A stretch of DNA of 64,000 nucleotides from positions 2,480,001 to 2,544,000 of the forward strand of contig JANCIK010000011.1 in the NCBI GenBank assembly GCA_028532985.1. The letters run 5' to 3'. Shown here one piece after another: positions 49,451-60,480 of this stretch. The number at the start of each line of letters is the position of its first letter. The stretch's first letter is position 1. Position numbers and translations under genes: made by a program. This stretch comes from Stropharia rugosoannulata (Eukaryota; Basidiomycota; Agaricomycetes; Agaricales; Strophariaceae). Below the pieces are notes generated by a model. The model searched no databases and was not told where the DNA came from. It saw only the letters and a list, made by a program, of their open reading frames with translations.

Positions 49451-51605
49451 TCATTTTCTCATAGCGTGTCATAATAATAGCACTTGATGTCATAGTGTCA
49501 CATAATACTTAGGCTAAGCTCATAATAGCTCATAGTATCATAACACTATATAGTAAAGTATACTAGTTATATAGTATGTTATATTACTTCATAATTCATA
49601 AAAACCCTTAGGCTTAGCACTATTGAATTTAGTATACCAGTAGAGCAACAATAGAGTCAATCTGATACAGGTGGAAGGGTGTTTATCTGAGCTTTGAAAG
49701 TTGTGCAATTCGGTATCCATATAATTAAGCATTACAATGCCAAAATTTCTAGATTATTGGTTGAAAATTGACTGAGATACAGGGAAAATACTGTCATTGT
49801 ACCTTAGTGGTGAATTGACTTAGAGTCGACTGCTCCGGAATTATCACGTGACTTGTCAAAGCTCGCAAATCCTAAGTCCCCTTCGGACTTCACTTGCACT
49901 TCACTCTCATGTTCCCCAACCCCCTCCCTCAGCTTTACTTGTATGCTTAGGCTCCACTCTACTCAGGCATTACTTTGTGGATGCTACCTTGTTAGATCAT
50001 GAATAGGGCTTGGCTTTATGTCAGGAGGGCAAATGTGGATAGAATGAGTGTATACTCCTATAGAGATTGCTTCATATCATTGAAACTATTTACCGCATTA
50101 TCAAACGGTTTCTTCGTACGTCTTCAGCTCATTTATACGTTTCTAACGCACCCAACAACGTCCCAAATAGACCTGTATTCAATCCGCAAACTGATCATCA
50201 TTTTGCGACCCCTATTGGAACATTTCACCACTTTCTATCTTGTCTGTTTCCTCCGAGCCCTCGGTCACCGCATATTCATATTGTGGGCAATTATGCGGTT
50301 CTAACGAGCTCAAGACCGATGGATTTGGTCGGCTGGAAGGCGAGAACCGGCTATGTTGCCCTCCTTCCCCCAATTTCCGATGTTTTATCAATGCTAAAGG
50401 TATGTGTTGGGTTTATTGTGTCGTTCTTTTCACATATGAGCTCCTGGGCATTAGGAGATTCCATCGAGCCCTTAAACGTTTGACTCTGACGCCTGGAAGC
50501 CGTCCAACCGTGATGTGCTCCTCCTGCCCCTGGACTGCCTCTGCTTGAAAGTGCCATAACTCCGGACACTGGCCACCTCTATCCTCAATTCCTTTTGAAC
50601 CTTTAAGACCTATTTATTCCTCTGCTAACCGTATGCAAGATCACTGTAATTCATCCTGTACTTGTTATGTACCATCTTATAGATATCAAGTGCCCCTAGG
50701 ACGCATTTTCCCTCATATATTCGTCAATACTCGGCCAAACAGTATGATTTTTACATTTCCTGATTCTTCTTATTAATACCTATCCAACAGTACCATTCAT
50801 TGCGCGATTTGACGAGTTTAAGGGTGATCTTAATCTGGGTGTTCTCCTTCCCTAGGTGTGACAAATTAATTCATAGGTGCGGTTCTAGTTGTCCTGAGCA
50901 CTTCAAACTTTGGGAAATCCTACTTAACGTTATTAGCTACCTGCCCCGGCAATGGCTTGATTTATGGAGCAACGAAGCGTCCTCCATCTCAAGTTATTGG
51001 TCAACTTCGGAGTTCTGATGTATTTCAGTGATTCTGACATAGGTTTGTCTCGCATCTTTTCAATTCTTGGAATGCTGAATTCACCTTGATTGTAGCTTTC
51101 CAATGAGCCCTCAAACGCTCCATATTGCTGCTTGAAATCCAAAAAACCTCCATGTGGTCCTCCTCCCCCTTCCCCCTCTAGGTAAAGTACTTCATATCTT
51201 GGGTTCCTGTTCGTATTTTTGCCTGATTTTTTTTGGAGTCTTCTACTACAGATAGTAATAAACTAATCGTCCAGTTTGCGGCGTCTGATACGCCCTCAAT
51301 ATCCGACCTCCCTGATGACCATATAACTGCTGTTGAAGACTTGAATATCATCTCCTCCCTTCAGTTTTCAACAGAAACTTTCGTAACTTTGCATGCTTAT
51401 GCACCCTTCAATTGGTCTTTGAACGCGTCCCTCACACAAATTTTGGGATTTCTGGATGCCTGTGAGTAGTCATGTCCTCTTCCATCTCTTTGTCTTGGAC
51501 TAATTTGGCTCTAAGTCCGGAACGACTCCTGCAATTGCCTCGCGGTTTTTTGGAGTGTCTTCGCGTCAATTCAAGCTTTCTAACAAGCCCTTAAACGCGT
51601 TGACA
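49451..51605. other. Repeat-rich intergenic, no gene supported
   Basis: 49480-49660 is very AT-rich with overlapping palindromes (ACTATATAGT, GTATACTAGTTATATAG) and two CTTAGGCT(A/T)AG blocks. From 50440 to 51610 a sentence of the type GAGCCC(T/C)(T/C)AAACG recurs (50469, 51105, 51588) with similar neighbours (TGTG(A/G)T(G/C)CTCCTCC). Open frames are short and unmatched. Confidence 0.4.
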
Positions 51606-51639
51606 GGCCTGCGTTTACACCAAGGCTGTAAGTGGCCAC

Positions 51640-53015
51640 AGCGGGCGGTTTGGGCTGGAGTGCAGGGGTACAGCGGAGCGGTGACTAGCCTGGTCAGCCG
51701 TCTCAGCGCTCAGCGCGTGCATCACAAATCATCACGCGTGTGCTCAGCGGGCAGTTGTGTGGGGTTCAGCGGACTGTATAGGCCATAAGTACACAGCTGA
51801 AGTACCCGGAATAGCAGTCAGCGGAGCACATAACGGTTACTGTCGTCCCAGCAGAAGGCAGGAGTACAGCTGAGCAGAAAGTATCAAAGGCGACGAGCAG
51901 GACTGTGTGTAGACGGCGTCTCAAAGGGACTCAGCGGAACACATCACGAAGGCGAAATTTGCCTAAGTCCACTCGTCAGGTGACCGTGGCACGCACGCTG
52001 GAGTGTGTGATGCCCGAGGGAATGCATAATGCACACAGCACGGACTCCGCTGGGGAACTTTGGCAGCGGTAGCCAGGCCTCGATGACCAAGATGGAATCG
52101 CGCAGTGGAGTTTAACGGCGTCTCTCGGCGGAGGCTGGTAACACAACAGGATCAGGTTGCGCTCAGCGGAGTAGCCATCAAGGCGCCCAGCGGAGGCACA
52201 TGCGCTCAGCGGACCTTTGGTCCGGCGTTGCTAGTATTTACTCTCCACCTAAATTAGTACACAGTGCGCGTCTATATAAACTTGTAATTGTAACTACGGA
52301 AATTAAGCAATTGTCTACCCACTAGATCTGTGTGTTGGGCTCCGTCCCAGACCGTCAGCGGGCTGTGTTTAGCTTTTGTTAGGGTCTTTACTGTGAAGTG
52401 TATTGTGAATCATAGAAGTTTTGGATAGCTTCTGGCCACCAGGTCATTTGGAGAGCTCAGCGGGGAGTCAGTGCAACCGTGTACGAAAACTCGCGCTGTA
52501 GTGTTTTGTGAATTGAGACTGCACCACCGGGTGAACGAGGTTCTGGATAGCCTCAGCGGAATAGGACTTTGGACAGTCCCAGCGGAACGACTTTGGATAG
52601 TCAGCGGAGCGAGGCACAATTGGGAATACCAGCTTGTGTGAGCATCTGCATCGGTCACCAGACCTCAAACCCACTCAGCGGAATAAGCCCCGCGGAGCCA
52701 CCATCAAAACTATACATTACTATCGATACCCTGCGCTCAGCGGAGATCGCCCAGACATTAATCCGAGACTTCTAGAATTAAACCCCTCCTTAAAAACAAA
52801 CTTGCAGGCACTGTACAGCGGACATCTGGACTAAACTTACGAGACTCTTAAACATCACAGTCCGCTCAGCGGAGAGGACCAGGAGAAGCGTAGACATCTA
52901 TAATCCGCTTAGCTGAAGAGCGTCGCTCGATCTAGGGGATAGGATCTCGCTCCGCTGGGGTTGTGTGTGTTGTGTTTTCTTGTGATTCGAGTCTAGCCCC
53001 GCGGCAGACCTCTCA
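51640..53015 (+). repeat. Candidate 5' LTR (single copy visible)
   Basis: Non-coding DNA before gag with a TATA box and, just after its proposed CA end (53014-53015), a TGG-starting primer site. The left limit is only estimated from the onset of the CAGCGG word. Without the partner LTR the limits are inferred. Confidence 0.4.
52273..52280 (+). promoter_or_regulatory. Candidate LTR TATA box
   Basis: TATATAAA in an otherwise GC-rich zone, about 1 kb before gag, where a U3/R boundary would be expected. Confidence 0.45.
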
Positions 53016-53017
53016 TC

Positions 53018-53035
53018 TGGAGCCCACCGCGAGGG
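53018..53035 (+). other. Candidate primer-binding site
   Basis: TGGAGCCCACCGCGAGGG, two bases after a CA. TGG is the complement of tRNA 3' CCA. The tRNA is not identified. Confidence 0.35.
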
Positions 53036-53248
53036 GTAGGTTCAGAAATCTCATATAGTGTTTCGGGGACCACGGCTTAGCGCCTATTACAAAACATTTC
53101 AAAAATTTCAAATACAACGGGGACGAGTAACAAGCGAGGCAAATTTCCTGCACCGTCGTCGCTAGCAGAACCAGCGGAGGCTAGACCATCATTTGGTATA
53201 CTACCTCCGAGCGGGTGATCGACTAGGAGCAAGAAAGACGCCGAGCTT

Positions 53249-55150
53249 GTGGAACCATTGGTGATTACACCTACTCGAGATAGAAAAGCGAAGAGGAAAG
53301 CAAGGGAAGAGGCGTGGCTACAGATAGAAACGCAGGATCTTGCTCAGCGCGTACCAGGAGCGCTTACAGAGAGTGACTCAGAGCGGGAGGACGGGCCCAG
53401 CGGATTCTGGGGACCGCCTTCTGGAATTGAAACAGACGACCGCTCAGCGGACGGAGACATTACGCTTGAAGCTGCACCATTTGGCTCATCAGATAGCCAA
53501 GCTACTCAAGACACACCTCCTCCGTTTTCAGAAGTATTCGAGACTGCTAAGAGATCCGCTCAGCGGACGACAGATAATAGTGAGAGCGAGGCCGAGCGCG
53601 TGGCCAGAGATATATTTGAAGGGGAATTATCAGACTTTTCCACAAGTGAACATGAACCGCCCCCGGAAATTATCACCATGCCTAAGGAAACATCTATGCC
53701 TGTGCGCGGAGCGCGCGGTGCACCAAGCTTCGACCCCACCGCGGAGCGTGATGAACTCCCACGCTACTTCGAGGACTTAGAGGACTGGTTCAAGCGCGCT
53801 GAGGTGACGGAGGATGATGAGAGGAGAGGATATGTAATCAAATATGTACCCATGCAGACAGCGGAGGAGTGGAAGAATTTACCAGGCTATGACACCAAGA
53901 GTTACGCTGAGCTGAAGAAGATGATCCTCAATGAATATCCTGAGGTGATCAGTATTCAGACGGGGTCCATTGCGCGCCTAAAGAAGCTGTGCAAGGAGAA
54001 CCAGCGCATCTCGGAGGAAGACCTCCAGGTGCTGTTGGACTTCAAGCGGGCATTCTTAGCGGAGGCAGCGAAGTTGACCAAGGCGCCTACCTTGCTGGCC
54101 AATCATACGCTGGTGACCTACTTCACCAACAGTCTCACAGCGGGGTTCAGGGAGAGGTTGTTTAACAAGCTGGATATTGACTACACTACGAGGATGTCGT
54201 TTGACAAGTACCTAAAGGAACGCAATATACCCTTTACGGCGCCAGCGGGGATTCAGGTGGAAGCGTGGACTGAGGACATGTATCCGCTGAAACAGGTGGC
54301 GGAAATGGCAGAGCAGATGGCGCGCACCAAGAATCCTAGCACTTCGCTCAGCTTGAGTCGGGACTCAGCGGATGGGCTCATGCCTGTGCCTGCTATCAAG
54401 ACCGAGTCAGCGGAGGTGCATACGCTGCGCGGGGAAATTGAGGACTTGAAGGGTTTTGTGGCGTCGTTTAAAGATACGTTGTCGCTGGTAGAAAAGACGG
54501 TGTCGAAGTCAAAGGAGACCAATAAGAAGGAGTTGGAAGATATCCTGCGCAATGTAATGTCGTCGCGGGCGGCGCCTGTCGCTGCGCCAGTCCAGCCAGC
54601 AGTACCTATGATGCCAATGGGAGGACCAGGTTTCAGCGGAGCGCCGCCGCGTCCGTTTCAATACCAACAGCGACCTGAACCGAGGTGCTTCTATTGTAAA
54701 CAGACAGGACACATCGTAGCGGAGTGTATTGTGAGGCAACAGGATCTGTCCGCTGGAAAGATAATCATCACGGAAGCTGGAAGGCTCCAGCTGCCAGACG
54801 GATCGTCATTACCTTGGGACCCTTCGCGCGCTATCAAAGAACGTGTAGACGAGTGGCATAAGAAGAATGGGCCGCCAGCGCAGCAGACCTACATGGCGCC
54901 GGTACACCCAGCGTACATGGGGACTCCGCCGAGCATGGTGTACGCCCAGGTCTACCAACCGGCCAGCTCTCTCGATGAGACTTATGAAGAGCAAATTCGA
55001 ACGCTGCAACAGGAGCTGGACAGTCGGAAGGCGTTCTTAAAGGAGCGCTCAGCGGTCAAGACGCCAGAGGAGGTGATAGAGGAACAGCGGCAGCTGATCG
55101 CGACCATGAAAGCGGAGCGGGATGCAGCGCTGAGCCAGGGTTTCGATTGA
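53249..55150 (+). CDS. gag: Retrotransposon Gag
   Basis: Open frame of 633 codons; the first codon listed is a GTG and the frame is also open back to a TGA at 53216-53218, before which similar coding-like sequence runs (SNKRGKFPAPSS), so the true start is uncertain; the first ATG in frame lies near 53680. Residues 160-330 look like a retroviral-type gag capsid region (LPRYFEDLEDWFKRAEV, AEEWKNLPGYD). A CCHC zinc knuckle, CFYCKQTGHIVAEC, lies at about residue 480. A short coiled coil closes the chain. Packages element RNA into particles. Next frame, protease, is in the -1 phase. Confidence 0.85.
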   Translation: MEPLVITPTRDRKAKRKAREEAWLQIETQDLAQRVPGALTESDSEREDGPSGFWGPPSGIETDDRSADGDITLEAAPFGSSDSQATQDTPPPFSEVFETAKRSAQRTTDNSESEAERVARDIFEGELSDFSTSEHEPPPEIITMPKETSMPVRGARGAPSFDPTAERDELPRYFEDLEDWFKRAEVTEDDERRGYVIKYVPMQTAEEWKNLPGYDTKSYAELKKMILNEYPEVISIQTGSIARLKKLCKENQRISEEDLQVLLDFKRAFLAEAAKLTKAPTLLANHTLVTYFTNSLTAGFRERLFNKLDIDYTTRMSFDKYLKERNIPFTAPAGIQVEAWTEDMYPLKQVAEMAEQMARTKNPSTSLSLSRDSADGLMPVPAIKTESAEVHTLRGEIEDLKGFVASFKDTLSLVEKTVSKSKETNKKELEDILRNVMSSRAAPVAAPVQPAVPMMPMGGPGFSGAPPRPFQYQQRPEPRCFYCKQTGHIVAECIVRQQDLSAGKIIITEAGRLQLPDGSSLPWDPSRAIKERVDEWHKKNGPPAQQTYMAPVHPAYMGTPPSMVYAQVYQPASSLDETYEEQIRTLQQELDSRKAFLKERSAVKTPEEVIEEQRQLIATMKAERDAALSQGFD

Positions 55151-56424
55151 GTCTGATGAAGGGAAGCGCGGGCAGAGTTCAGCGTAGCAGCTCTGATAAA
55201 CCCAAGAACCCGGAAGACGTAAATAAGAAGCTGCCAGTAAGAAGTACACCAAGGACGACTATCGAGGAGGTCGACAGCGGAGATGAGGAAGAGTTTATAG
55301 AGGAGATCAGTAGACAGGCGCCCAGCGGAGCGGAGAAAAAGAAAGTAAGCTTTGCAGCGCCAGCGCAGAAAATTGGGGAGAATAAAAAGCCAGCGCAGGT
55401 GCCGTATGTAATGGTTCCTCCGCTGCGCGTACCAGAAAAGAGTCGGCCGCCTGTAAGAGAGGCGCCGATGCCAGTGATAGAAAAGAGGAAGCCAGCGTAT
55501 AAGTTGCGCGCGGCCATTGAGGATGAGGCGCAAGCGGACGAAGTCCTTAAGCGTTTAGAGAGCCAGAAAATAGAGATCACTCAAGGGCAATTATTGGGGA
55601 TCTCTACAGCGGGGTTTAGGAGGAAGTTTGTCGAGCGTATCATACCGCGCAAGGTTCCGCTGGATGTAAATACCATGCGGGTTTTGCAGCTGGATTATGA
55701 GGCAGAGGAGTGGGAGATGGACGAGGCCATCGCCCAGCTGAAGCAGGAGAACGAAGAAGAAGAGTTCATGCGAATGGACGAGCTCCCAGTGGCGACGTTC
55801 CTCACTTGCGCGGAGGAGCGCGGTGGCTTACAACCCGGCACAATAATCATGGAGGATCCCTATGAGCAATACATCTCGACACTACAACCAGGCGAAAAGC
55901 CAAAGGGATTAATTGTGGCACGAGAATCGCACCATCTCAAGGCGGTATTTCCGCTGATCAATGGGAAGGGCCGTGCAGAGACTCTGCTCGACAGTGGATC
56001 GCAAATAGTGTCCATGGCGCAAGATACCGCGGAGCGACTAGGCTTAAGCTGGGATCCTGATTTTACCATTAGGATGCAGAGTGCTAACAAACAAGTCGAG
56101 TCGACTAAGGGCTTAGCGCGGAATGTACCTTTTGTGTTCAGCGGACTGACAGTGTACCTACAAGTGCACGTTATCAACGCGGCCGCCTATGAGGTTCTGT
56201 TGGGGAAGCCGTTTGAGATTCTCACTGAAAGCAATGTGAAGACGCGCGGGGATGGCACAGTGGAACTTACGCTGACGGACCCAAACACTCAGCGGAAGCT
56301 AGTGGTACCTACGTATAATCGGGGGTGCGGGCCGAAGATACTTCAGCGGGAGCCAGATGTGCAGGACTCCAGCGCAGCGGAGGAGCCGCACGCCGACCAG
56401 GATTTTCAGTCCTCGATGATTTGA
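55147..56424 (+). CDS. Retropepsin-like protease
   Basis: Open frame of 425 codons overlapping the end of gag by a few bases as listed, in the -1 phase. The N-terminal 270 residues are charged and disordered. The active site LLDSGSQIVSMA lies near residue 280, followed by the flap-like region and the AAYEVLLGKPF segment typical of aspartic proteases of gypsy elements. It cleaves Gag and Pol. No ATG is needed if translation reaches it by frameshift; the first ATG in frame is at 55156. Confidence 0.85.
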   Translation: MSLMKGSAGRVQRSSSDKPKNPEDVNKKLPVRSTPRTTIEEVDSGDEEEFIEEISRQAPSGAEKKKVSFAAPAQKIGENKKPAQVPYVMVPPLRVPEKSRPPVREAPMPVIEKRKPAYKLRAAIEDEAQADEVLKRLESQKIEITQGQLLGISTAGFRRKFVERIIPRKVPLDVNTMRVLQLDYEAEEWEMDEAIAQLKQENEEEEFMRMDELPVATFLTCAEERGGLQPGTIIMEDPYEQYISTLQPGEKPKGLIVARESHHLKAVFPLINGKGRAETLLDSGSQIVSMAQDTAERLGLSWDPDFTIRMQSANKQVESTKGLARNVPFVFSGLTVYLQVHVINAAAYEVLLGKPFEILTESNVKTRGDGTVELTLTDPNTQRKLVVPTYNRGCGPKILQREPDVQDSSAAEEPHADQDFQSSMI

Positions 56425-59400
56425 TGCGTCAAGGAGAGGTCGCGTTAATGTTCGAGCGGGATGATAGGACTGGAAAGATAGAGATAGCGGGGTATGCGTT
56501 GCCAAAGAATGGAGGGAGATTTGGCTCCGCTGAGCTGAGAGATGTGTACATGGCTCAAGCTGTGCACGAGGCTAAGATGGAGGATAAAGAGAAAGCATCA
56601 ATTTATAAGTACTTTCAGCAAAAAGAATGGCGAGAAAAAGAGACGGTGAAAGGCGAGCCGAGGGGGCAATTCCGCTCAGCGGACCCCGAGCAAAGCCAGT
56701 CAGCGCGGAAAGGAGTAACTAGAAAGCGGTTAACTGGTAAAAATGCCACTACGGTAACTGTCTTTGCAGGAAAGAAATATAAGCCGGTCGCTGACAAGGT
56801 CAGACCCGTTTACCAAGAGCTACCAGAGAAATTCAGAATAGTGAGAGAGATAAAGGGAGATCCGCTGAAGGAAATGCCTCCGCTGACGGTACACCCACCA
56901 GAGTTTGTACCCACGGGAAGGTACACAGCGGAGCGGAAGGAGGAAATAGATAAAGCGCACGGAGGAGATTTCCTGTGGCCAGAGGAGCGCAAGCTAGTAC
57001 ATCAGGTGTTCATGCAGCAGAACGAGGCGTTCGCGTGGGATGACACGGAAAAGGGGAGGTTTAGAACAGACTTCTTCCCGCCGGTGGATATTCCAACGGT
57101 AGAACATACGCCGTGGGTACTGAAAAATATACCCATTCCGCCAGGCATGTACGAGCGGGTGTGCAAGTTCATCGCTACTAAGATCCACGCTGGGACTTAT
57201 GAACTGTCCAGTTCATCGTACCGGTCGCGCTGGTTCACAGTAACAAAGAAAGACGGGGTGTCCTTTAGAATAGTACATAGCTTAGAGCCGCTGAACGCTG
57301 TTACCATCGCGCACTCAGGATTGCCACCGGCAGCGGAGAGTCTGGCAGAACACTTCGCTGGGCGTGCGTGCGGCGGAATACTGGACTTGTATGTTGGTTA
57401 CGACGAGCGACTCTTAGCGGAGTCGTCTCGCGACTTAACAACATTCCAGACACCGTTTGGTGCGCTCCGCTTAGTGACCTTGCCAATGGGCTGGACCAAT
57501 TCTGTACCCATCTTTCATGAAGATGTAACTTATATTCTCCACGATGAAATACCAGACGTCACGGAGCCGTACATTGACGATGTGCCTATCCGTGGACCGA
57601 AGACACGGTATGAATTAGAGGATGGAGGGTACGAGACGATTCCAGAGAACAGCGGAATCAGGCGTTTCGTGTGGGAACACATGCAGAATGTGAATAGGAT
57701 AGTTCAGCGGATGAAGTACTCAGGAGGGACTTTCAGCGGAAAGAAATCCATATTGTGCGCAGCGGAGATTGTGGTGGTGGGACACTTATGTACCTACGAA
57801 GGTCGAAAGCCAGCGCCAGATAAAGTGCACGCTATCCTCAACTGGGGACCGTGTAAGAATGTCAGCGATGTGCGCGCCTTCATGGGTACGATGGGGCTCC
57901 TGCGTATTTACATCTCAGACTACGCTAAGCGAGCGGAGCACATACAGCGATTGTTGCGTGGGAAAGAACCCTTCGAGTGGGGGCCAGCGCAGCAAGCCAG
58001 TATGGATGCACTGAAGGATGGAGCGCAGAATGCACACTGTGTCAAGCCGCTGGACTATACACTGCCAGGACCGATCACGCTGGCAGTAGATACGTCTTGG
58101 CGCGCTGTAGGATTTTATATCTACCAGCAAGATCCGCTGAACGCGAAGAAGCGTGTGTACGCCCGCTTTGGGTCAATTCTGTTAACTGAGAGGGAACAGC
58201 GGTTCTCACAACCAAAGAGAGAGCTATATGGGCTATTGCGAGCGCTGCAGGCGTGCTATTACTGGCTCATCGGAGCGCGGAAGTTGGTAGTGGAGACGGA
58301 TGCCAAATATCTCAAAGGGATGTTGGATAATCCGGGCATGGGACCTAACGCTACCATTAACCGCTGGATAGACAAGATCCTTATGTACCACTTTCAGCTG
58401 AAGCATGTAGCAGGCAAAACGTTTGGCGCGGACAGCCTGTCGCGACGAGAAGGACAACCAGGAGATGAAGAGTATGAGCACTCAGCGGAGGATGATGACC
58501 AAGAAGTAGGTCCGCTGGAGTACGAGAAAGTGTATGAAGAGGATCCCGATCCGCTGAGTTTAGAAGAGTTCAAGGACCAGATTGACGACCGCGGAGGATA
58601 TCTACAAGCTGGATTCCTCAACGAGTTGTTTGATGGTCCCGCTGAGCCAGCTAGAACGGAGGCACATTCGGTTGACTGTTTCCAGTTAGAACTGGAGCGG
58701 GCGAGAAAAGAGACGAGAGAAGAACAGTGGACAGTGCGTAACTTCCTACAGACAGAGGAGGTGTCGCCCGCTCAGCGGGCGTACTTAGAGAAATTTGTTC
58801 TGGCACATGTAATTCCAGAGTCAAAGATAGATGAGTTGGAAGACGAAGAGTACGATGAGCGGAACCGAACGTCAGCGGGGAAGGACATGGATGATAAGCT
58901 GCCAATGATAAGGTATTGGCTGCAAAATCCCAGTACAAGACCCAAGGATATGAGCGAGCGGGAGTATCAGAATTTCATCCGTAACGCACGAAACTTCTTC
59001 TTAGACAAGGATGGGCGGATGTACCGGCGCTCAGTGGACGAGGCACATAAACTAGTAGTTGATCCCGCTCAGCGGACGCGTATGTTGCGTGCCGCGCATG
59101 ACAGTCTGGGGCACAGAGGCGCATACGCCACGCGCAAACTGTTGATGGAGCGCTTCTGGTGGCCAGAGCTGGAGCGGGACGTCTACTGGTATGTCAAGAC
59201 ATGCCATGTGTGTCAGCTAAGGCAAAAGACGATTATCCAGATTCCGCGGACAGAGACACATACGCCTTCCATCTTCCAGCAGCTACACGCGGACACTATG
59301 CACATGTCACCTGCCTCAAATGGGTATAACTACATAGTGCACGGACGGTGTGCGCTGAGCTCATGGGTGGAAGGTCGTCCGCTGAAGAAAGAGAATGCAA

Positions 59401-60359
59401 GGGCGATAGCGCAGTGGATGTTTGAGGATATTATCTGCCGCTGGGGATGTCTTAGAGAGATAATCACAGATAACGGTGGACCGTTCCGTGCAGCGCTCAA
59501 GTACTTAGAAAAGAAGTATGGTATTACAGGGATTACCATCTCAGCGTACAACTCTCAGGCGAACGGAAAGATAGAGCGGCCCCATTGGGACATCAGACAA
59601 ATGTTGTGGAAAGCGTGTGGTGGTACCAAGGGCGCACATAAGCGCTGGAGCAAGTTCTTCTACCATGTGCTGTGGGCGGACCGCGTTACAGTGCGCCGCG
59701 GATTTGGGTGTTCACCCTTCTTCATGGTCACTGGCGCGCACCCGATACTACCGCTGGACATCGCTGAGGCGACGTGGCTGGTCAAGTTACCAGATCGCGT
59801 ACTTACCACAGAGGAGTTAGTAGGGTATCGTGCGCGCGCGCTGGCCAAGCATAGGGACACAGTGGAGGAAATGCGTCAGCGGGTGTCAAAGATAAAGCGG
59901 GATGCTATCAGAGAGTTTGAGTGAAAACACTCCGCTAAGATTAGGGACTATGCGTTCAAACCTGGCGATGTCGTACTGATGCGTAACTCTGGCATTGAGT
60001 CCAGCTTAAATCGCAAAATGTTGGCGCGCTGGAATGGACCATACATTGTCATCGCGCGGAAGGAAGGAGGCGCTTATCTAGTCGCTGAGCTGGATGGGTC
60101 GGTGCTGAAAGACAAAGTCGCAGCATTCCGTTTAATACCCTACTTTGCCAGGCGTCAGCTAAAGCTGCCAGCGGACTTAGACGATATCATTGATCAAATG
60201 CGCGAGAACCTCAACAAGATGATGTCAGCGCCAGACTACGAGCCGGCCATACCTAAAGACTATATCTTTGATGAACCAGGAGTGGTTTCAGGCAGCGGCC
60301 GAGTCTCAGCGGACGAAGAGGATGATGATGAGGATGGGTGGGCGGAGCCCGATGCTTAG
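56325..60359 (+). CDS. pol: Pol: RT, RNase H, integrase; one in-frame stop
   Basis: Frame in -1 phase to the protease and overlapping it by 100 bases. Reverse transcriptase with YIDD at about residue 416 and FQTPFGALRLVTLPMGWTN before it; RNase H with LAVDTSWRAVGFYIYQ, RELYGLLRALQ and VVETDAKYLKG; GADSLSRR linker; integrase with the HHCC zinc region (HDSLGHRG .. CHVCQLRQ) and the D, D, E residues in LHADTMHM, IITDNGGPF and QANGKIERPH. The frame halts at TGA 59922-59924, then continues to 60359 with RDYAFKPGDVVLMRNSGIE and MLARWNGPYIVIAR, a GPY/F-type integrase tail. Either a recent nonsense change or readthrough; the rest is undamaged, so the copy is young. Confidence 0.9.
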
Positions 60360-60480
60360 AGGCACAAAAGTAGAAAAAGAGACCACAATATAATGTATTG
60401 GGTAAACTAAAGGAGAAGGGTACAAAAGAAACTAGCTAAGGACCACTTTGAGGCGCTCAGCGGAGTAATTAAGAGGGCTG
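60360..60480. other. Convergent spacer, pol and antisense gene
   Basis: Purine-rich AAAGGAGAAGGG (near 60410) could be a polypurine tract, but what follows does not resemble an LTR start. Confidence 0.3.

Noticed and set aside
50067..50483. 138-residue plus-strand frame
   Set aside because: Overlaps two other equally open frames and sits in repeat-like DNA; no family match.
60405..60425. Polypurine tract and 3' LTR start after pol
   Set aside because: Sequence after the purine run does not repeat the candidate 5' LTR and spliced antisense genes follow.
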